A DNA stretch of 64,000 nucleotides, taken from positions 124,001 to 188,000 of the forward strand of contig JAPFBR010000004.1 of the NCBI GenBank assembly GCA_035798135.1, read 5' to 3'. This stretch comes from Sediminicola sp035798135 (GTDB lineage: Bacteria; Bacteroidota; Bacteroidia; Flavobacteriales; Flavobacteriaceae). The stretch's first letter is position 1; every line of letters begins with the position of its first letter. The notes under the pieces were generated by a model. It was not told where the DNA came from, made no database searches, and saw only the letters and a list, made by a program, of their open reading frames with translations. Positions 7,835 to 17,211 of the stretch are shown here, in pieces. A program made the position numbers and the translations under genes.

Positions 7835-8704
7835 ATGAAAAATCAGAATTCCATTTCAAGAAGGTTCGCCGTTAAAAGTTCTGTGTTTGGCTTATTGGCG
7901 GCTTCAATACCCAGTGTGGTCTTCGCAAAAAATATAATTGCCGCATCCAATGAAAGCGTTTTAAAAGAAGGGTTGTTTCATAGGTATCCGTCCATAGATG
8001 ATGACATTGTTTCCCAAATTGTTGGGGCTTCCCATTCAAATTTAAAGAAGATCAAAACATTGGTTTCCGCCCGTCCAGAATTATCCCGTGCCACTTGGGA
8101 TTGGGGATTTGGAGATTGGGAAACGGCCATTGGCGCCGCCTCCCATGTGGGCCGGAGGGACATCGCCCAATTTTTAATGGAACACGGCGCCCGTCCAGAT
8201 ATCTTCACCTACGCCATGTTAGGCGCTTTACCTGCTGTAAAGGCAATGATAGAGGCCCAACCGGAGGTGCAAACCATTGCCGGACCCCACGGGATCAGCC
8301 TCTTACAACATGCGAAGAATGGATTGCGCTTTGATGGATTGACACAACAGCAAAAAAATAACAATCAGGCCCTTATCGAGTATTTGGAAAAATTGGGCAA
8401 TGCAGATATTCAGGTGGAGAACTTGACGCTTACCGCCATGGAAAAAGAAATGTTTCTTGGGGATTACAAATATGGCGATGGCCCTGAAGATGGCTTTAGC
8501 ATTCGTCTGAACATGAGGGACGGTCTTTCCTTTGGCAAACTTGGAAATTTCGGGGGAACCCTCTATGGAGTTAGAGAAGACGAATTTATTTATAATGCAA
8601 TGCCGACAGTTAAAATTGTATTTAACAGAGATAACAATGTGGTCACCGGCCTTACCATTCACGAACCTGAGCTCACCCTGACCGCAAAAAAAATGAAGGC
8701 ATAG
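7835..8704 (+). CDS. exported ankyrin-repeat protein
   Basis: The 289-residue protein has a twin-arginine-like N-terminus: SISRRFAVKSS, a hydrophobic stretch (VFGLLAASIPSVVFA), then AKN, which suggests export. The RR-x-x-x-K arrangement is close to, but not exactly, the Tat consensus. Residues about 60-160 hold ankyrin-type helices: ETAIGAASHVGRRDIAQFLMEHGARPDIFTY and LPAVKAMIEAQPEV. The C-terminal third (about 195-289) is a beta-rich region with GDYKYGDG and a TLYGVREDEF segment, of a kind seen in serine-hydrolase-associated domains. The role is unknown. It is followed 49 bp later by a secreted propeller gene in the same direction. Confidence 0.8.
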   Translation: MKNQNSISRRFAVKSSVFGLLAASIPSVVFAKNIIAASNESVLKEGLFHRYPSIDDDIVSQIVGASHSNLKKIKTLVSARPELSRATWDWGFGDWETAIGAASHVGRRDIAQFLMEHGARPDIFTYAMLGALPAVKAMIEAQPEVQTIAGPHGISLLQHAKNGLRFDGLTQQQKNNNQALIEYLEKLGNADIQVENLTLTAMEKEMFLGDYKYGDGPEDGFSIRLNMRDGLSFGKLGNFGGTLYGVREDEFIYNAMPTVKIVFNRDNNVVTGLTIHEPELTLTAKKMKA

Positions 8705-8753
8705 TCTGGGACAAAACGGTAAAATTTGAAACTGATCAAAACTTAAGACACCA

Positions 8754-9599
8754 ATGAAAATAACGTCTGTTTTTTTTATGCTCCTGTGGACCACCCTGGT
8801 ATGTTCCCAAACCTATGACATTTATGTAAGCGATGCCGGGAATTTTGATAAACCGCCCTGGCAAATAGTCAAATACAATCAAAATGGGGGAAATCCGACC
8901 GTATTTATCAACACTCATCTGAACTGGCCTCAGGACATCCTATTTATGGAGGACAGCAGTACCGTATTGATCTCCAATTTGGGTAGTGGTACCATTACAA
9001 AACACCATGCCAACACGGGTGCATATATTTCAGATTTTGCAGAAGATATTTCTGGTCCCACTCGCACAAAAATTGGTCCTGACGGATTTTTGTACGTTTT
9101 ACAATGGGCAGGAAACGGTACGGTCCTGCGCTTCGATTTGGATGGAAACAACAAGAAGGAATTCACCACGGTAGGTGTACCCCAAAGTATTGGCTTGGAT
9201 TGGGACCTCCAGGGCAACCTTTATGTTTCTTCCTATAAAGAGAAAACAATTCGGAAATATGATACAGAGGGCAATGATCTGGGAATTTTCATCGATAACA
9301 ATTTAATGGGCCCAACCAATATATGGTTCGATGCCGAAGGGGATCTTTTGGTATTGGACTATAACGGCACCTCCATCAAACGTTTTGATGCCGATGGTAT
9401 TTTTAAAGGGGATTATATCACGGGATTGAAAAATTCCGAAGGCATTGCTCATACCTCGGATGGGAACATCCTCGTGGGGAACGGAAATACCCATTCTGTA
9501 AAACTATTCGACAATAAGGGAACTTATTTAAAAGATATTGTTGCCACTGGATCCGGCAAGTTACTCACCCCAAATGCTGTGGTGATCAGACTAAAATAA
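8754..9599 (+). CDS. secreted NHL/SMP-30-type beta-propeller protein
   Basis: The 281-residue protein has a signal peptide (MKITSVFFMLLWTTLVCS-Q). It then has about six repeats of the form G-x-(L/I)-(Y/L)-V-x-x-x-x-x-x-x-(I/V)-x-(K/R)-(F/Y)-D, for example GFLYVLQWAGNGTVLRFD, GNLYVSSYKEKTIRKYD, GDLLVLDYNGTSIKRFD and GNILVGNGNTHSVKLFD. These are propeller blades of the NHL / gluconolactonase type. The protein is probably periplasmic. There is no clear metal triad, so enzymatic activity is not claimed. The terminal blade TPNAVVIRL closes the propeller. Confidence 0.85.
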   Translation: MKITSVFFMLLWTTLVCSQTYDIYVSDAGNFDKPPWQIVKYNQNGGNPTVFINTHLNWPQDILFMEDSSTVLISNLGSGTITKHHANTGAYISDFAEDISGPTRTKIGPDGFLYVLQWAGNGTVLRFDLDGNNKKEFTTVGVPQSIGLDWDLQGNLYVSSYKEKTIRKYDTEGNDLGIFIDNNLMGPTNIWFDAEGDLLVLDYNGTSIKRFDADGIFKGDYITGLKNSEGIAHTSDGNILVGNGNTHSVKLFDNKGTYLKDIVATGSGKLLTPNAVVIRLK

Positions 9600-9629
9600 T
9601 GTCTTGTGGTATCCCATAAAATTTAAACT

Positions 9630-10172
9630 ATGGACAAAGCACTTCAGACCATGATTGACAATATGCCTAAAAAAACAGGCAAATCCCTTCCCGAATGGAA
9701 AAAGCTTTTAGAGGCCAAGGCTTTTTCCAAACATTCGGAAGCGATGCAATTTCTAAAAAAAGAACATGGGGTGACCCATGGTTTCGCCAATACCATTGTG
9801 CTCCTATCCAAAGACAAGGGAGAGGCCCCAGAGGATTTGGTCGCCAAACAATATCAAGGCAAGGAACAGCTGCTTCCCATTTACAACAAGCTCATCGCCA
9901 CCGTTGATCAATTTGGCCCTGATGTAATCATCACTCCCAAAAAACGAACCGTTAGCTTCATTAGGAAAAAGCAATTTGCGCTGATCAAACCGGCTACCAA
10001 GACAAGAATAGATCTTGGATTGAAACTAATAGGAAAAGAAGAAACCGACCGCTTGGGAAAATCGGGTCCCTTTGGCACCATGTGTACCCATAGAGTACAA
10101 ATTACGACTGTTGATGAAGTGGATCAGCAACTCGAAAATTGGCTAAAAGAAGCCTATGAAAAGGCAACTTAG
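9630..10172 (+). CDS. DUF4287 and DUF5655 domain protein
   Basis: The 180-residue cytoplasmic protein has two domains. The N-terminal DUF4287 (about residues 1-75) contains KKTGKSLPEWKKLLEA and HGVTHGFANTIVLLS. The C-terminal DUF5655 (about 75-178) contains KRTVSFIRKKQFALIKPATKTRIDLGLKL and THRVQITTVDEVDQQLENWLKEAYE. This fusion is common in bacteria, and DUF5655 alone resembles DNA-associated domains, but no function is established. It is 30 bp after the propeller gene. Its length matches family members. Confidence 0.88.
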   Translation: MDKALQTMIDNMPKKTGKSLPEWKKLLEAKAFSKHSEAMQFLKKEHGVTHGFANTIVLLSKDKGEAPEDLVAKQYQGKEQLLPIYNKLIATVDQFGPDVIITPKKRTVSFIRKKQFALIKPATKTRIDLGLKLIGKEETDRLGKSGPFGTMCTHRVQITTVDEVDQQLENWLKEAYEKAT

Positions 10173-10243
10173 TTTAGGGTACTAGCTTATAACCATAGGG
10201 TATCTGTATTTTGCTATATTTGTGCCTTCAAAAAGCAGTCCCT

Positions 10244-10702
10244 ATGAAATATTCCTTGTTGGCTTTGGTCTTTACCATTTTAATATCTTGTGAATCGGAT
10301 AAGAAATCGGAAGACATCGATTATGTTGCCAAAAACGATCAAGAAATTACCGCATATATCGCCGAAAACAATTTGGAGGCCCAAAAAAGTAATTCAGGGT
10401 TGTATTACGTGATTTCTGAAGCGGGAACAGGGGCACAACCTACCCCAACCTCCAATGTTACGGTTGCATATAAGGGCTATTATCTCAACGGCAACGTATT
10501 TGACAAAAGTAATGCCGAGGGCATTTCCTTTGGGCTTCATCAAGTCATCAAAGGATGGACAGAGGGAATCCCCTTTTTTAAGGAAGATGGCAGTGGAATC
10601 CTCCTTGTGCCTGCACATTTGGGCTATGGGAACAACGACTACAGCGGTATTCCCGGAGGTTCGGTGCTCATCTTTGACGTCAGCCTGATCTCGGTCAATT
10701 AA
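10244..10702 (+). CDS. FKBP-type peptidyl-prolyl isomerase lipoprotein
   Basis: The start at 10244 gives 152 residues with a lipoprotein signal ending LISC (Cys16); an upstream TTG at 10211 is rejected because it would bury the signal. The FKBP domain (about residues 52-152) shows VTVAYKGYYLNGNVFDKS, VIKGWTEGI, LGYGNND and a final LIFDVSLISV, which keep the Tyr, Phe/Asp, Val-Ile, Trp and Tyr positions of the FKBP pocket. It is a periplasm-facing membrane-anchored foldase that assists proline isomerisation. A short helical linker separates anchor and domain. It appears to be transcribed alone. Confidence 0.9.
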   Translation: MKYSLLALVFTILISCESDKKSEDIDYVAKNDQEITAYIAENNLEAQKSNSGLYYVISEAGTGAQPTPTSNVTVAYKGYYLNGNVFDKSNAEGISFGLHQVIKGWTEGIPFFKEDGSGILLVPAHLGYGNNDYSGIPGGSVLIFDVSLISVN

Positions 10703-10987
10703 ATACATACTTTTACTTCTAGGTTCCATTCTATTTGGTAAACCATTCCTGCCTATTTCACAATAGTCTTTATCTTAAAGGGCTATGTGTCCTACGTTAA
10801 AAAAATTACTTAACTTTAAGAGAAGCAACCTATCGGACTTGTTTAGTTGAGGTGTTTATACATAGATATCCAACTTCCTTCCCCCAAATAATGGGTCCAG
10901 ATCCAATCATGGATTCTGCATGACCTATTAGACCTGTCATTCTGAAAGCCCAGATTTGCAAGCTGTATATTTTTAAATAGATAACCG
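10703..10987. other. 285-bp intergenic region
   Basis: No gene, tRNA or strong hairpin was seen. The segment probably holds the end of the FKBP transcript and the promoter of the transporter gene, but neither signal is clear. Confidence 0.4.
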
Positions 10988-13168
10988 ATGATGACCAAAA
11001 AGACATTCGGAACTTTTGCGGGTGTATTTACCCCCACAACCCTGACCATTCTTGGAGTCATTATGTATATCCGTCAGCCTTGGGTAGTTGGCAATGCCGG
11101 CGTGGTAGGTGCGCTGGCCATAACGTTGTTGGCAGTGGCCATAACGCTAACCACGGCCCTTAGTCTTTCTTCGATAACGACCAATGTTCGGATAGGCAGT
11201 GGAGGGGCCTTTAGTCTTATCTCACAGTCATTGGGACTGGAAATTGGAGGTGCCATTGGTATCCCGTTCTATTTTGCCCAATCCATTGCAGTGGCCATGT
11301 ATATTTTTGGGTTTCGAGAAGGTCTACAAACACTCGTAACCGGGGTAAACCCCATCATCCTTGATATTTTGATTTTTGCACTGGTCATGGGGATAGCTTT
11401 TATCAGCACCAGTTTTGCCTTTAAAATTCAGTATTTTATTTTAGGAATCATCGTGTTATCTCTGATCTCCATTTACGGATCTTTATTCGTAACAGAACTT
11501 AATTTTAATTTCGAGTGGTTCGGCACCTATCCTGGTTCTGTAGAAAATGATTTTGGCGGTTCTTCCTTTTGGATCGTCTTTGCCGTGTTTTTCCCTGCCG
11601 TAACAGGGGTAATGGCCGGGGCCAATATGTCCGGTGATCTTACAAACCCAAGAAAGAGCATCCCCTATGGCACCATTTCCTCCGTAATCCTTACCACCAT
11701 CATTTATATTAGTTTGATTTTCGTGGCATCAATGATCGCCACCCCTGAAGAATTGGCAAAAAACTATAATGTGTTTATAGACAAGGCCCTCTATGGGCCC
11801 ATAGTTCTTGCAGGTCTTTTGGGAGCGACCCTTTCCTCAGCCTTGGGGTCCTTTGTGGGAGCCCCCAGAATATTATTGGCCTTGGGTGAAAAAAACATCT
11901 TGCCTAAAAGTAAACAGTTGGCAAAACTTTCCAAAAAAGGGGAACCGGTAACCGCCATGTTAGTCACTGCCTTTATCGTTTTATTCGGCATCTCCTTACG
12001 GAATTTGAATACCATTGCCCCCTTGCTCACCATGTTCTTTATGATCACCTATGCCATGGTGAACGTAGTCGCCCTGGTAGAACAGACCTTGGGACTGCCC
12101 AGTTATAGGCCCACCTTAAAAATACCATTGATTATCCCGGCCATTGGGGCCTTTGGATCCATTGCGATCATGTTTATCCTCAATGTATTGGTAGCCCTCT
12201 TTTCCTTGATCTTTATCGTGATTTTTTATCTTTACCTAGTTCGGATGAACATAAAATCGGCAGCAGGGGACTCCAGAAGTGGTCTGTTCACGGCCCTGGC
12301 CGAATGGGCCACGAAAAAAACGAACGCCCTGAGGCCTCAACGTGAGGTGCGATCATGGCGCCCCGACCTTCTTATTCCCATGACCACCACCAAAGAGCTC
12401 AGGAGCTCCTATAAGCTGATACATTCCATCATATACCCCAAGGGTTCCATTAAAATATTGGCCCTTAGAAACGAAAATAAAATAGAGCAAGGAAATATTG
12501 AAAGCTTTCTGAGAAATGCCATTCAAAAATTTAAGGAAAATGAGTTATCGGCATCTTTTACCGTAATTGATAATACAGATTTCAACACCACCATCAATGT
12601 GAGCATGCAATCCCTGAATGCTGCCTTTTTTAAACCCAATATTGTATTTGTAAGTGTAGACTCATTGGGATCAAATTTTTTATATTACGACCGACTCCTA
12701 TTCGACGCCAAAAAGAACAGTTTTGGGACCATCATCTATATTCCATTTTCCACCGCCAGCTTGGCTATTGAAAAGAGCATTAATTTATGGATGACCCATA
12801 TCCCCATCGATTGGAAGGAAACCTTTAGCGTAAAGAACAACAACCTTTCTACCTTGATAGCCCTATTGATCTGCAGGAATTGGAAGGGATCCATCGAAGT
12901 GAACCTCCTGAACAACAATCCGAATATGACCATCACCCCAACCGATATAGAGGACTTAAGGACCATGGTTCGTTTCCCCAAACAGACCCACATTTCCGTA
13001 AAACAAGGAGATCTGTTGGAAAACGTAAAAAAAGAAAGAAATACGGACGTGAACATCTTTAGCATTGAGAATGGGATGAACATCGAAACCATGGTGAACA
13101 TGGTCAACCAATCCCGAATATCGGCCATCTTCTGTGCCGATTCCGAATTTGAAAATGTTTTGGTCTAA
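10988..13168 (+). CDS. SLC12-like amino-acid/cation-chloride permease
   Basis: The 726-residue protein belongs to the APC superfamily. The N-terminal 430 residues hold about 12 membrane helices and begin KTFGTFAGVFTPTTLTILGVIMYIR, the hallmark start of Na-K-Cl cotransporter relatives. The helix-6 region GVMAGANMSGDLTNPRKSIP is also characteristic of SLC12. The last roughly 290 residues are soluble and include a nucleotide-binding-like alpha/beta segment (SIKILALRNENK) and a terminal domain. Eukaryotic homologues move Na+, K+ and Cl-; bacterial homologues may carry amino acids, so the substrate is open. Either ATG at 10988 or 10991 could start it. It converges on the permease gene at 13195. 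Confidence 0.87.
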   Translation: MMTKKTFGTFAGVFTPTTLTILGVIMYIRQPWVVGNAGVVGALAITLLAVAITLTTALSLSSITTNVRIGSGGAFSLISQSLGLEIGGAIGIPFYFAQSIAVAMYIFGFREGLQTLVTGVNPIILDILIFALVMGIAFISTSFAFKIQYFILGIIVLSLISIYGSLFVTELNFNFEWFGTYPGSVENDFGGSSFWIVFAVFFPAVTGVMAGANMSGDLTNPRKSIPYGTISSVILTTIIYISLIFVASMIATPEELAKNYNVFIDKALYGPIVLAGLLGATLSSALGSFVGAPRILLALGEKNILPKSKQLAKLSKKGEPVTAMLVTAFIVLFGISLRNLNTIAPLLTMFFMITYAMVNVVALVEQTLGLPSYRPTLKIPLIIPAIGAFGSIAIMFILNVLVALFSLIFIVIFYLYLVRMNIKSAAGDSRSGLFTALAEWATKKTNALRPQREVRSWRPDLLIPMTTTKELRSSYKLIHSIIYPKGSIKILALRNENKIEQGNIESFLRNAIQKFKENELSASFTVIDNTDFNTTINVSMQSLNAAFFKPNIVFVSVDSLGSNFLYYDRLLFDAKKNSFGTIIYIPFSTASLAIEKSINLWMTHIPIDWKETFSVKNNNLSTLIALLICRNWKGSIEVNLLNNNPNMTITPTDIEDLRTMVRFPKQTHISVKQGDLLENVKKERNTDVNIFSIENGMNIETMVNMVNQSRISAIFCADSEFENVLV

Positions 13169-13194
13169 TCTATTGACCAATATTCAGATCCATT

Positions 13195-15753
13195 TTATCG
13201 GCCCTCTTTTCGCAAGACTTCCAAAGGTGGACTTTGGATAACACTGCGACTATTCAACAATCCGATGGACAATACCAATAGGGTGATCCCTGGAAACAAT
13301 ACCAAAAATGGGAACATAGAAGGCACAAAGGAGGTTTTGAACACCAACAGTGCCAATAACTGACTGCCGATCAAGGACAAAAGAATCCCCGACAGGCCAC
13401 CCAAGACCCCTAAGTAGGTATATTCCAAAGCCGTGATCTTCAAGATCTGTTTGCTGCTTGCCCCAATGGTACGCAACAGCACACTCTCTTTTATTCGTTG
13501 ATACTTGCTGGTACGTACAGCCCCTAAAAGAACAATGATTCCAGTGAGGATGCTGAAAAATGCCATAAAATTAATGATCCAGGAAATCTTTTCCAAGAGT
13601 CCTTCTATAACCGAAAGCACTTGTCGTAGGTCCAAGATGGAAACGTTCGGAAATTGTTTAACCAATTCTTTTTGCAAGAGGGCCGATTGTTTTTCATTCG
13701 GCACTTTGGTCGTCAGCACTCGGAATTGAGGTGCCTCTTCCAAAACCCCTTTTGGAAAAACTATTGAAAAATTCAGCTGCATCCTACTCCAATCCACCGT
13801 TCTGACACTACCAATGACCGTATTCAAAAGAACGCCCTGAACGTTAAAGGTCAATTCATCCCCCACCTGTACTTTGGCATCTTCCGCAAAATTATCGCTC
13901 ACAGATATGGGAACCAGATCCTTCGAAGTGACCTCCCTTGTCCATTCCCCAGCCTCCATGGTTTCAGAAGCAATGAGGGAATCCCTATAGGTGACCCTGA
14001 ACTCATGGTTCAAAACCCATTGGTTAATCGTGGAAGTGGTGTCCTTTCTGATATCATTGGACATGACTCCCTTAATGCTTTCCACCCTCATAGTAATGAT
14101 TGGAATATTATCCAAAACGGGCATATCATTCTTTTCTATGGTATTCGCCACTGCCAACTCTTGACCAGTCTGCACATCCAACAAGATCATATTGGGACTG
14201 TTGGTGTTGGACTCTATGGAAGCCTGGTCCAATAAAATATCTTTGGTAAAATACAAGGTACTGATCAAAAATGTCCCCACCCCAATGGCCAACACCAATG
14301 TCAATGTTTGGTTCTGCGGCCTAAAAAGATTCAGTAAACTTTGGCGGGCGGTAAATCCCCAAGAAATTGGAAAATATTTTTTTATCCCTTTCATAAACAA
14401 ATTGGCCACACCTCCCAAAATGGAGAAGGTAACCAAGATAGCCCCTACAAAGGCCAAGGAATATCGCCAATCTTTCAACAACCAAAGGGCAAAGAGAAAA
14501 ACGAACATGGTAATCCCGAAGGATACCAATAACAAGGCTTTTCTCGACTTTTTCACTCCTTCTGCCCCTACCCGCAACGTTTGCAGTGGAGAAACATATA
14601 AAGTACCGATCAAAGGGTATAGGGCAAAAAGCACTGACATCAGTACCCCCAATAACAATCCCATAAAAATGGCCTGGGCCGAAAATGCAATTTGAATCTC
14701 GATAGGAATAAGTCCTTGAAGGAGCAACGGAAATAATTGTTGAAGCATAAGTCCGGCAACGGTACCGATTATACCCCCTAAAAGTCCCATGATTGCAATC
14801 TGGATCAGATAAATCATAAAAGTCTGTTTACGTGTGGCACCAAGACATTTAAGGACAGCTACGGCCCGTAGTTTTTCCTTGATATAAATATTGATGGCAC
14901 TGGCGATTCCCACACAGCCCAACAAGAGGGATATAAAAGCAACCAGATTCAGAAACTTGCCAAAATTATCGTACCTGCGACCCAAGCGTTCACTAGTGGA
15001 GGTATGAGTATCAAGATCTGCATCCTCGGCGTCCAATTGGGGATCTAGAATTTTGTCCAATTGTTCCATATCCGCCCCTTTTTTTGCCACAAAATAATAT
15101 TTATAATCAACCCTGCTCCCCTGCTGAATCAACCCGGTTTCCTCAATTAACCGATAAGGGATCAATATGGGTGGCGCAACGGAACTGAAGATGGCCGTAC
15201 TTCCGGGTACCGAGTTAAGTACCCCGGCAATGGGCAAGGTAATATTGCCCACCTTTATGCTGTCCCCAGGTTGTATGCCCAATTGGAACATCACGGTGGC
15301 ATCTACCAAGGCGGCTCCCATTGCTTGATATTCCTTGGCAGCGGCAACTGGAGTGGTCTCCAATTCCCCGTAAAAGGGAAAACCTCCCTCAATACCTCTT
15401 ACCTGTACCAACTTTGCGGCATCGGTTTTTGGAAAGGCGGCCATGGAAGCAAAATTGATCTCTTTGGCATTGGCCCCACCTAGTGAATCCATAAGTTGTA
15501 GCACTCGCTCATTGGGTGGCTTACCACTGTCTATGATAAAATCGGCACCCATAAGGGCCTTGGATTGTAACTGAATATTGTCCTTGAGGTTTTCCCCAAA
15601 GGAAAGGATGGATACAACTGCCGCTATACCCAAGATGATGGACGCCATAAAAAGGGCCAACTTGCCGCCACTTGCCCTGCCATCTCGCCATGCCATTTTT
15701 AAAAGCCACGAGAATCCAGCCTTTGAATATGGTGAAGTTTTCTTATCGATCAT
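13195..15753 (-). CDS. FtsX-family ABC transporter permease (YbbP-like)
   Basis: The 852-residue protein is a large MacB/FtsX-type permease. It has one N-terminal helix (about residues 30-52), a periplasmic domain (about 55-255), a block of helices with the FtsX domain (about 260-480), a second periplasmic domain (about 500-715) and a final FtsX domain (about 720-850). KLRAVAVLKCLGATRKQ and ESVLLRTIGASSKQILKI are the paired coupling segments. This duplicated layout is that of E. coli YbbP. Its start overlaps the ATPase stop by 4 nt (ATGA), so the two are translationally coupled. The transported substrate is unknown; lipoprotein or fatty-acyl handling is suggested only by the tesA-like neighbour. 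Confidence 0.9.
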   Translation of the reverse strand: MIDKKTSPYSKAGFSWLLKMAWRDGRASGGKLALFMASIILGIAAVVSILSFGENLKDNIQLQSKALMGADFIIDSGKPPNERVLQLMDSLGGANAKEINFASMAAFPKTDAAKLVQVRGIEGGFPFYGELETTPVAAAKEYQAMGAALVDATVMFQLGIQPGDSIKVGNITLPIAGVLNSVPGSTAIFSSVAPPILIPYRLIEETGLIQQGSRVDYKYYFVAKKGADMEQLDKILDPQLDAEDADLDTHTSTSERLGRRYDNFGKFLNLVAFISLLLGCVGIASAINIYIKEKLRAVAVLKCLGATRKQTFMIYLIQIAIMGLLGGIIGTVAGLMLQQLFPLLLQGLIPIEIQIAFSAQAIFMGLLLGVLMSVLFALYPLIGTLYVSPLQTLRVGAEGVKKSRKALLLVSFGITMFVFLFALWLLKDWRYSLAFVGAILVTFSILGGVANLFMKGIKKYFPISWGFTARQSLLNLFRPQNQTLTLVLAIGVGTFLISTLYFTKDILLDQASIESNTNSPNMILLDVQTGQELAVANTIEKNDMPVLDNIPIITMRVESIKGVMSNDIRKDTTSTINQWVLNHEFRVTYRDSLIASETMEAGEWTREVTSKDLVPISVSDNFAEDAKVQVGDELTFNVQGVLLNTVIGSVRTVDWSRMQLNFSIVFPKGVLEEAPQFRVLTTKVPNEKQSALLQKELVKQFPNVSILDLRQVLSVIEGLLEKISWIINFMAFFSILTGIIVLLGAVRTSKYQRIKESVLLRTIGASSKQILKITALEYTYLGVLGGLSGILLSLIGSQLLALLVFKTSFVPSMFPFLVLFPGITLLVLSIGLLNSRSVIQSPPLEVLRKEGR

Positions 15754-16436
15754 CCTACAACTGTTTGTTGCTCTATAATTCTACCCCCTTTTAAACGTAG
15801 GATCCTTTGAGTCTTTTGGGCCAATTCCAAATCGTGAGTAACTATGACCAAAGTGGTGCCCAATTCTTTGTTCAGATCAAAAAGCAGCTGAACCACTTTT
15901 TCACCGGTTTCTGCATCCAAATTGCCTGTAGGCTCATCGGCGAACAAAATGGAAGGATTATTACAAAAGGCCCTGGCCAATGCAACCCGTTGTTGTTCTC
16001 CCCCGGAAAGTTGTGAAGGATAATGATGGATACGATCAGACAATCCTACCTTGCCTAAAAGTTCCACTGCCCTCTTGGTAGCATTCTTGTCGCCCCTTAA
16101 TTCCAAGGGTACCGCCACATTTTCCAGAGCGGTTAGTGTAGGCAACAACTGGAAGTCCTGAAAAATAAATCCCACATGTTTATTTCGCAATTGGGCCCTC
16201 TCATCTTCATTAAGCTTCCCTAGATCGGTACCACATAAGGATATGGAACCGGAATCTGTTTGATCCAAACCTGCACAAAGCCCTAAAAGGGTGGTCTTAC
16301 CACTTCCCGAAGGCCCCACAATAGAGAATGTTTCCCCCTCTTCAATATCAAAACTGATATCCTGAAGCACCGTTAATTCCTTGGACCCACTAGAATAGGT
16401 TTTCCCTAGGTTATCTATGTTTAATATCTTTGCCAT
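15750..16436 (-). CDS. ABC transporter ATP-binding protein (YbbA/LolD-like)
   Basis: The 228-residue ATPase starts at the ATG at 16436; longer in-frame starts add a hydrophobic, non-homologous segment that overlaps the divergent gene. Walker A is GPSGSGKTT at residues 41-49, with the Q-loop in FIFQDFQLLP, the signature LSGGEQQRVALARA, Walker B ILFADEP and the switch His in VTHD. It is of the MacB/LolD/YbbA type that drives mechanotransmission FtsX-like permeases rather than classic import. It is the first gene of the unit and pairs with the 852-residue permease. Only 73 bp separate it from the divergent esterase. Confidence 0.93.
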   Translation of the reverse strand: MAKILNIDNLGKTYSSGSKELTVLQDISFDIEEGETFSIVGPSGSGKTTLLGLCAGLDQTDSGSISLCGTDLGKLNEDERAQLRNKHVGFIFQDFQLLPTLTALENVAVPLELRGDKNATKRAVELLGKVGLSDRIHHYPSQLSGGEQQRVALARAFCNNPSILFADEPTGNLDAETGEKVVQLLFDLNKELGTTLVIVTHDLELAQKTQRILRLKGGRIIEQQTVVG

Positions 16437-16509
16437 TTCCCTACTTTTATATTCACTTTCCGAAAGGAAGCAAAATAAAGAAATGATTTTGATTATAATC
16501 CGTAAGCCC

Positions 16510-17205
16510 ATGAGAACGTTGTTAACCTTTTGTTATTTTTTAGTGAGCCTACTCGTTGTTTCATGCGGGGAAAGCGCCAATAAAAAAGAATCGAAGGAAA
16601 TAAATAAAGAGGTACAACAGGAAAACAACAATGGCGTCGTGACCACTGAAAAGGTAATCCTCTTTTTTGGCAACAGTCTTACTGCCGGAATGGGCTTGGA
16701 TCCCAATGAAGCCTTCCCTGCCGTGATCCAACAACGCTTGGATTCCCTTAATTTGCCATATACGACAGTGAACGCAGGCCTAAGCGGAGAAACCACAGCG
16801 GCCGGAAAAAACAGGATCAATTGGGTCCTCAATCAAAATGTAGCTGTTTTTGTGTTGGAATTGGGCGCCAATGACGGACTTCGGGGTATTCCGCTGGAAG
16901 AGACCCGCAGTAATCTGCAGACCATCATTGATAAGGTCCGATTTAAAAACCCTGAAACAATAATAATCTTGGCTGGAATGCAGATCCCTCCAAATATGGG
17001 ACCGGACTATACGTCCGAATTTAAAGCGATATTTCCAGAACTAGCTGCAAAGAACAATGCTGCACTCATCCCATTTCTATTGGAAGACGTGGCCGGAATC
17101 CCGTCATTGAACCAAGCAGATGGTATCCATCCCACAGTAGAAGGCCAAAAAATAGTGGCCTATAAAAACGTGTGGCCCGTTTTAGAGCCATTACTGACAA
17201 AATAA
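16510..17205 (+). CDS. SGNH arylesterase / lysophospholipase, TesA-like lipoprotein
   Basis: The 231-residue protein starts at 16510, which gives a lipoprotein signal ending VVSC (Cys19). SGNH blocks are present in order: GNSLTAG with the nucleophile S56, NAGLSGETT with the oxyanion Gly, LGANDG with the Asn, and DGIHP with the catalytic Asp/His. The family includes E. coli TesA (thioesterase I / protease I / lysophospholipase L1). As in E. coli, it is divergent to ybbA-ybbP-like genes, so the cluster is conserved. A Ser/Lys/Glu/Asn-rich tether (residues 20-45) follows the anchor. The DUF1801 gene starts 6 nt downstream. Confidence 0.92.
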   Translation: MRTLLTFCYFLVSLLVVSCGESANKKESKEINKEVQQENNNGVVTTEKVILFFGNSLTAGMGLDPNEAFPAVIQQRLDSLNLPYTTVNAGLSGETTAAGKNRINWVLNQNVAVFVLELGANDGLRGIPLEETRSNLQTIIDKVRFKNPETIIILAGMQIPPNMGPDYTSEFKAIFPELAAKNNAALIPFLLEDVAGIPSLNQADGIHPTVEGQKIVAYKNVWPVLEPLLTK

Positions 17206-17211
17206 TCTCCA

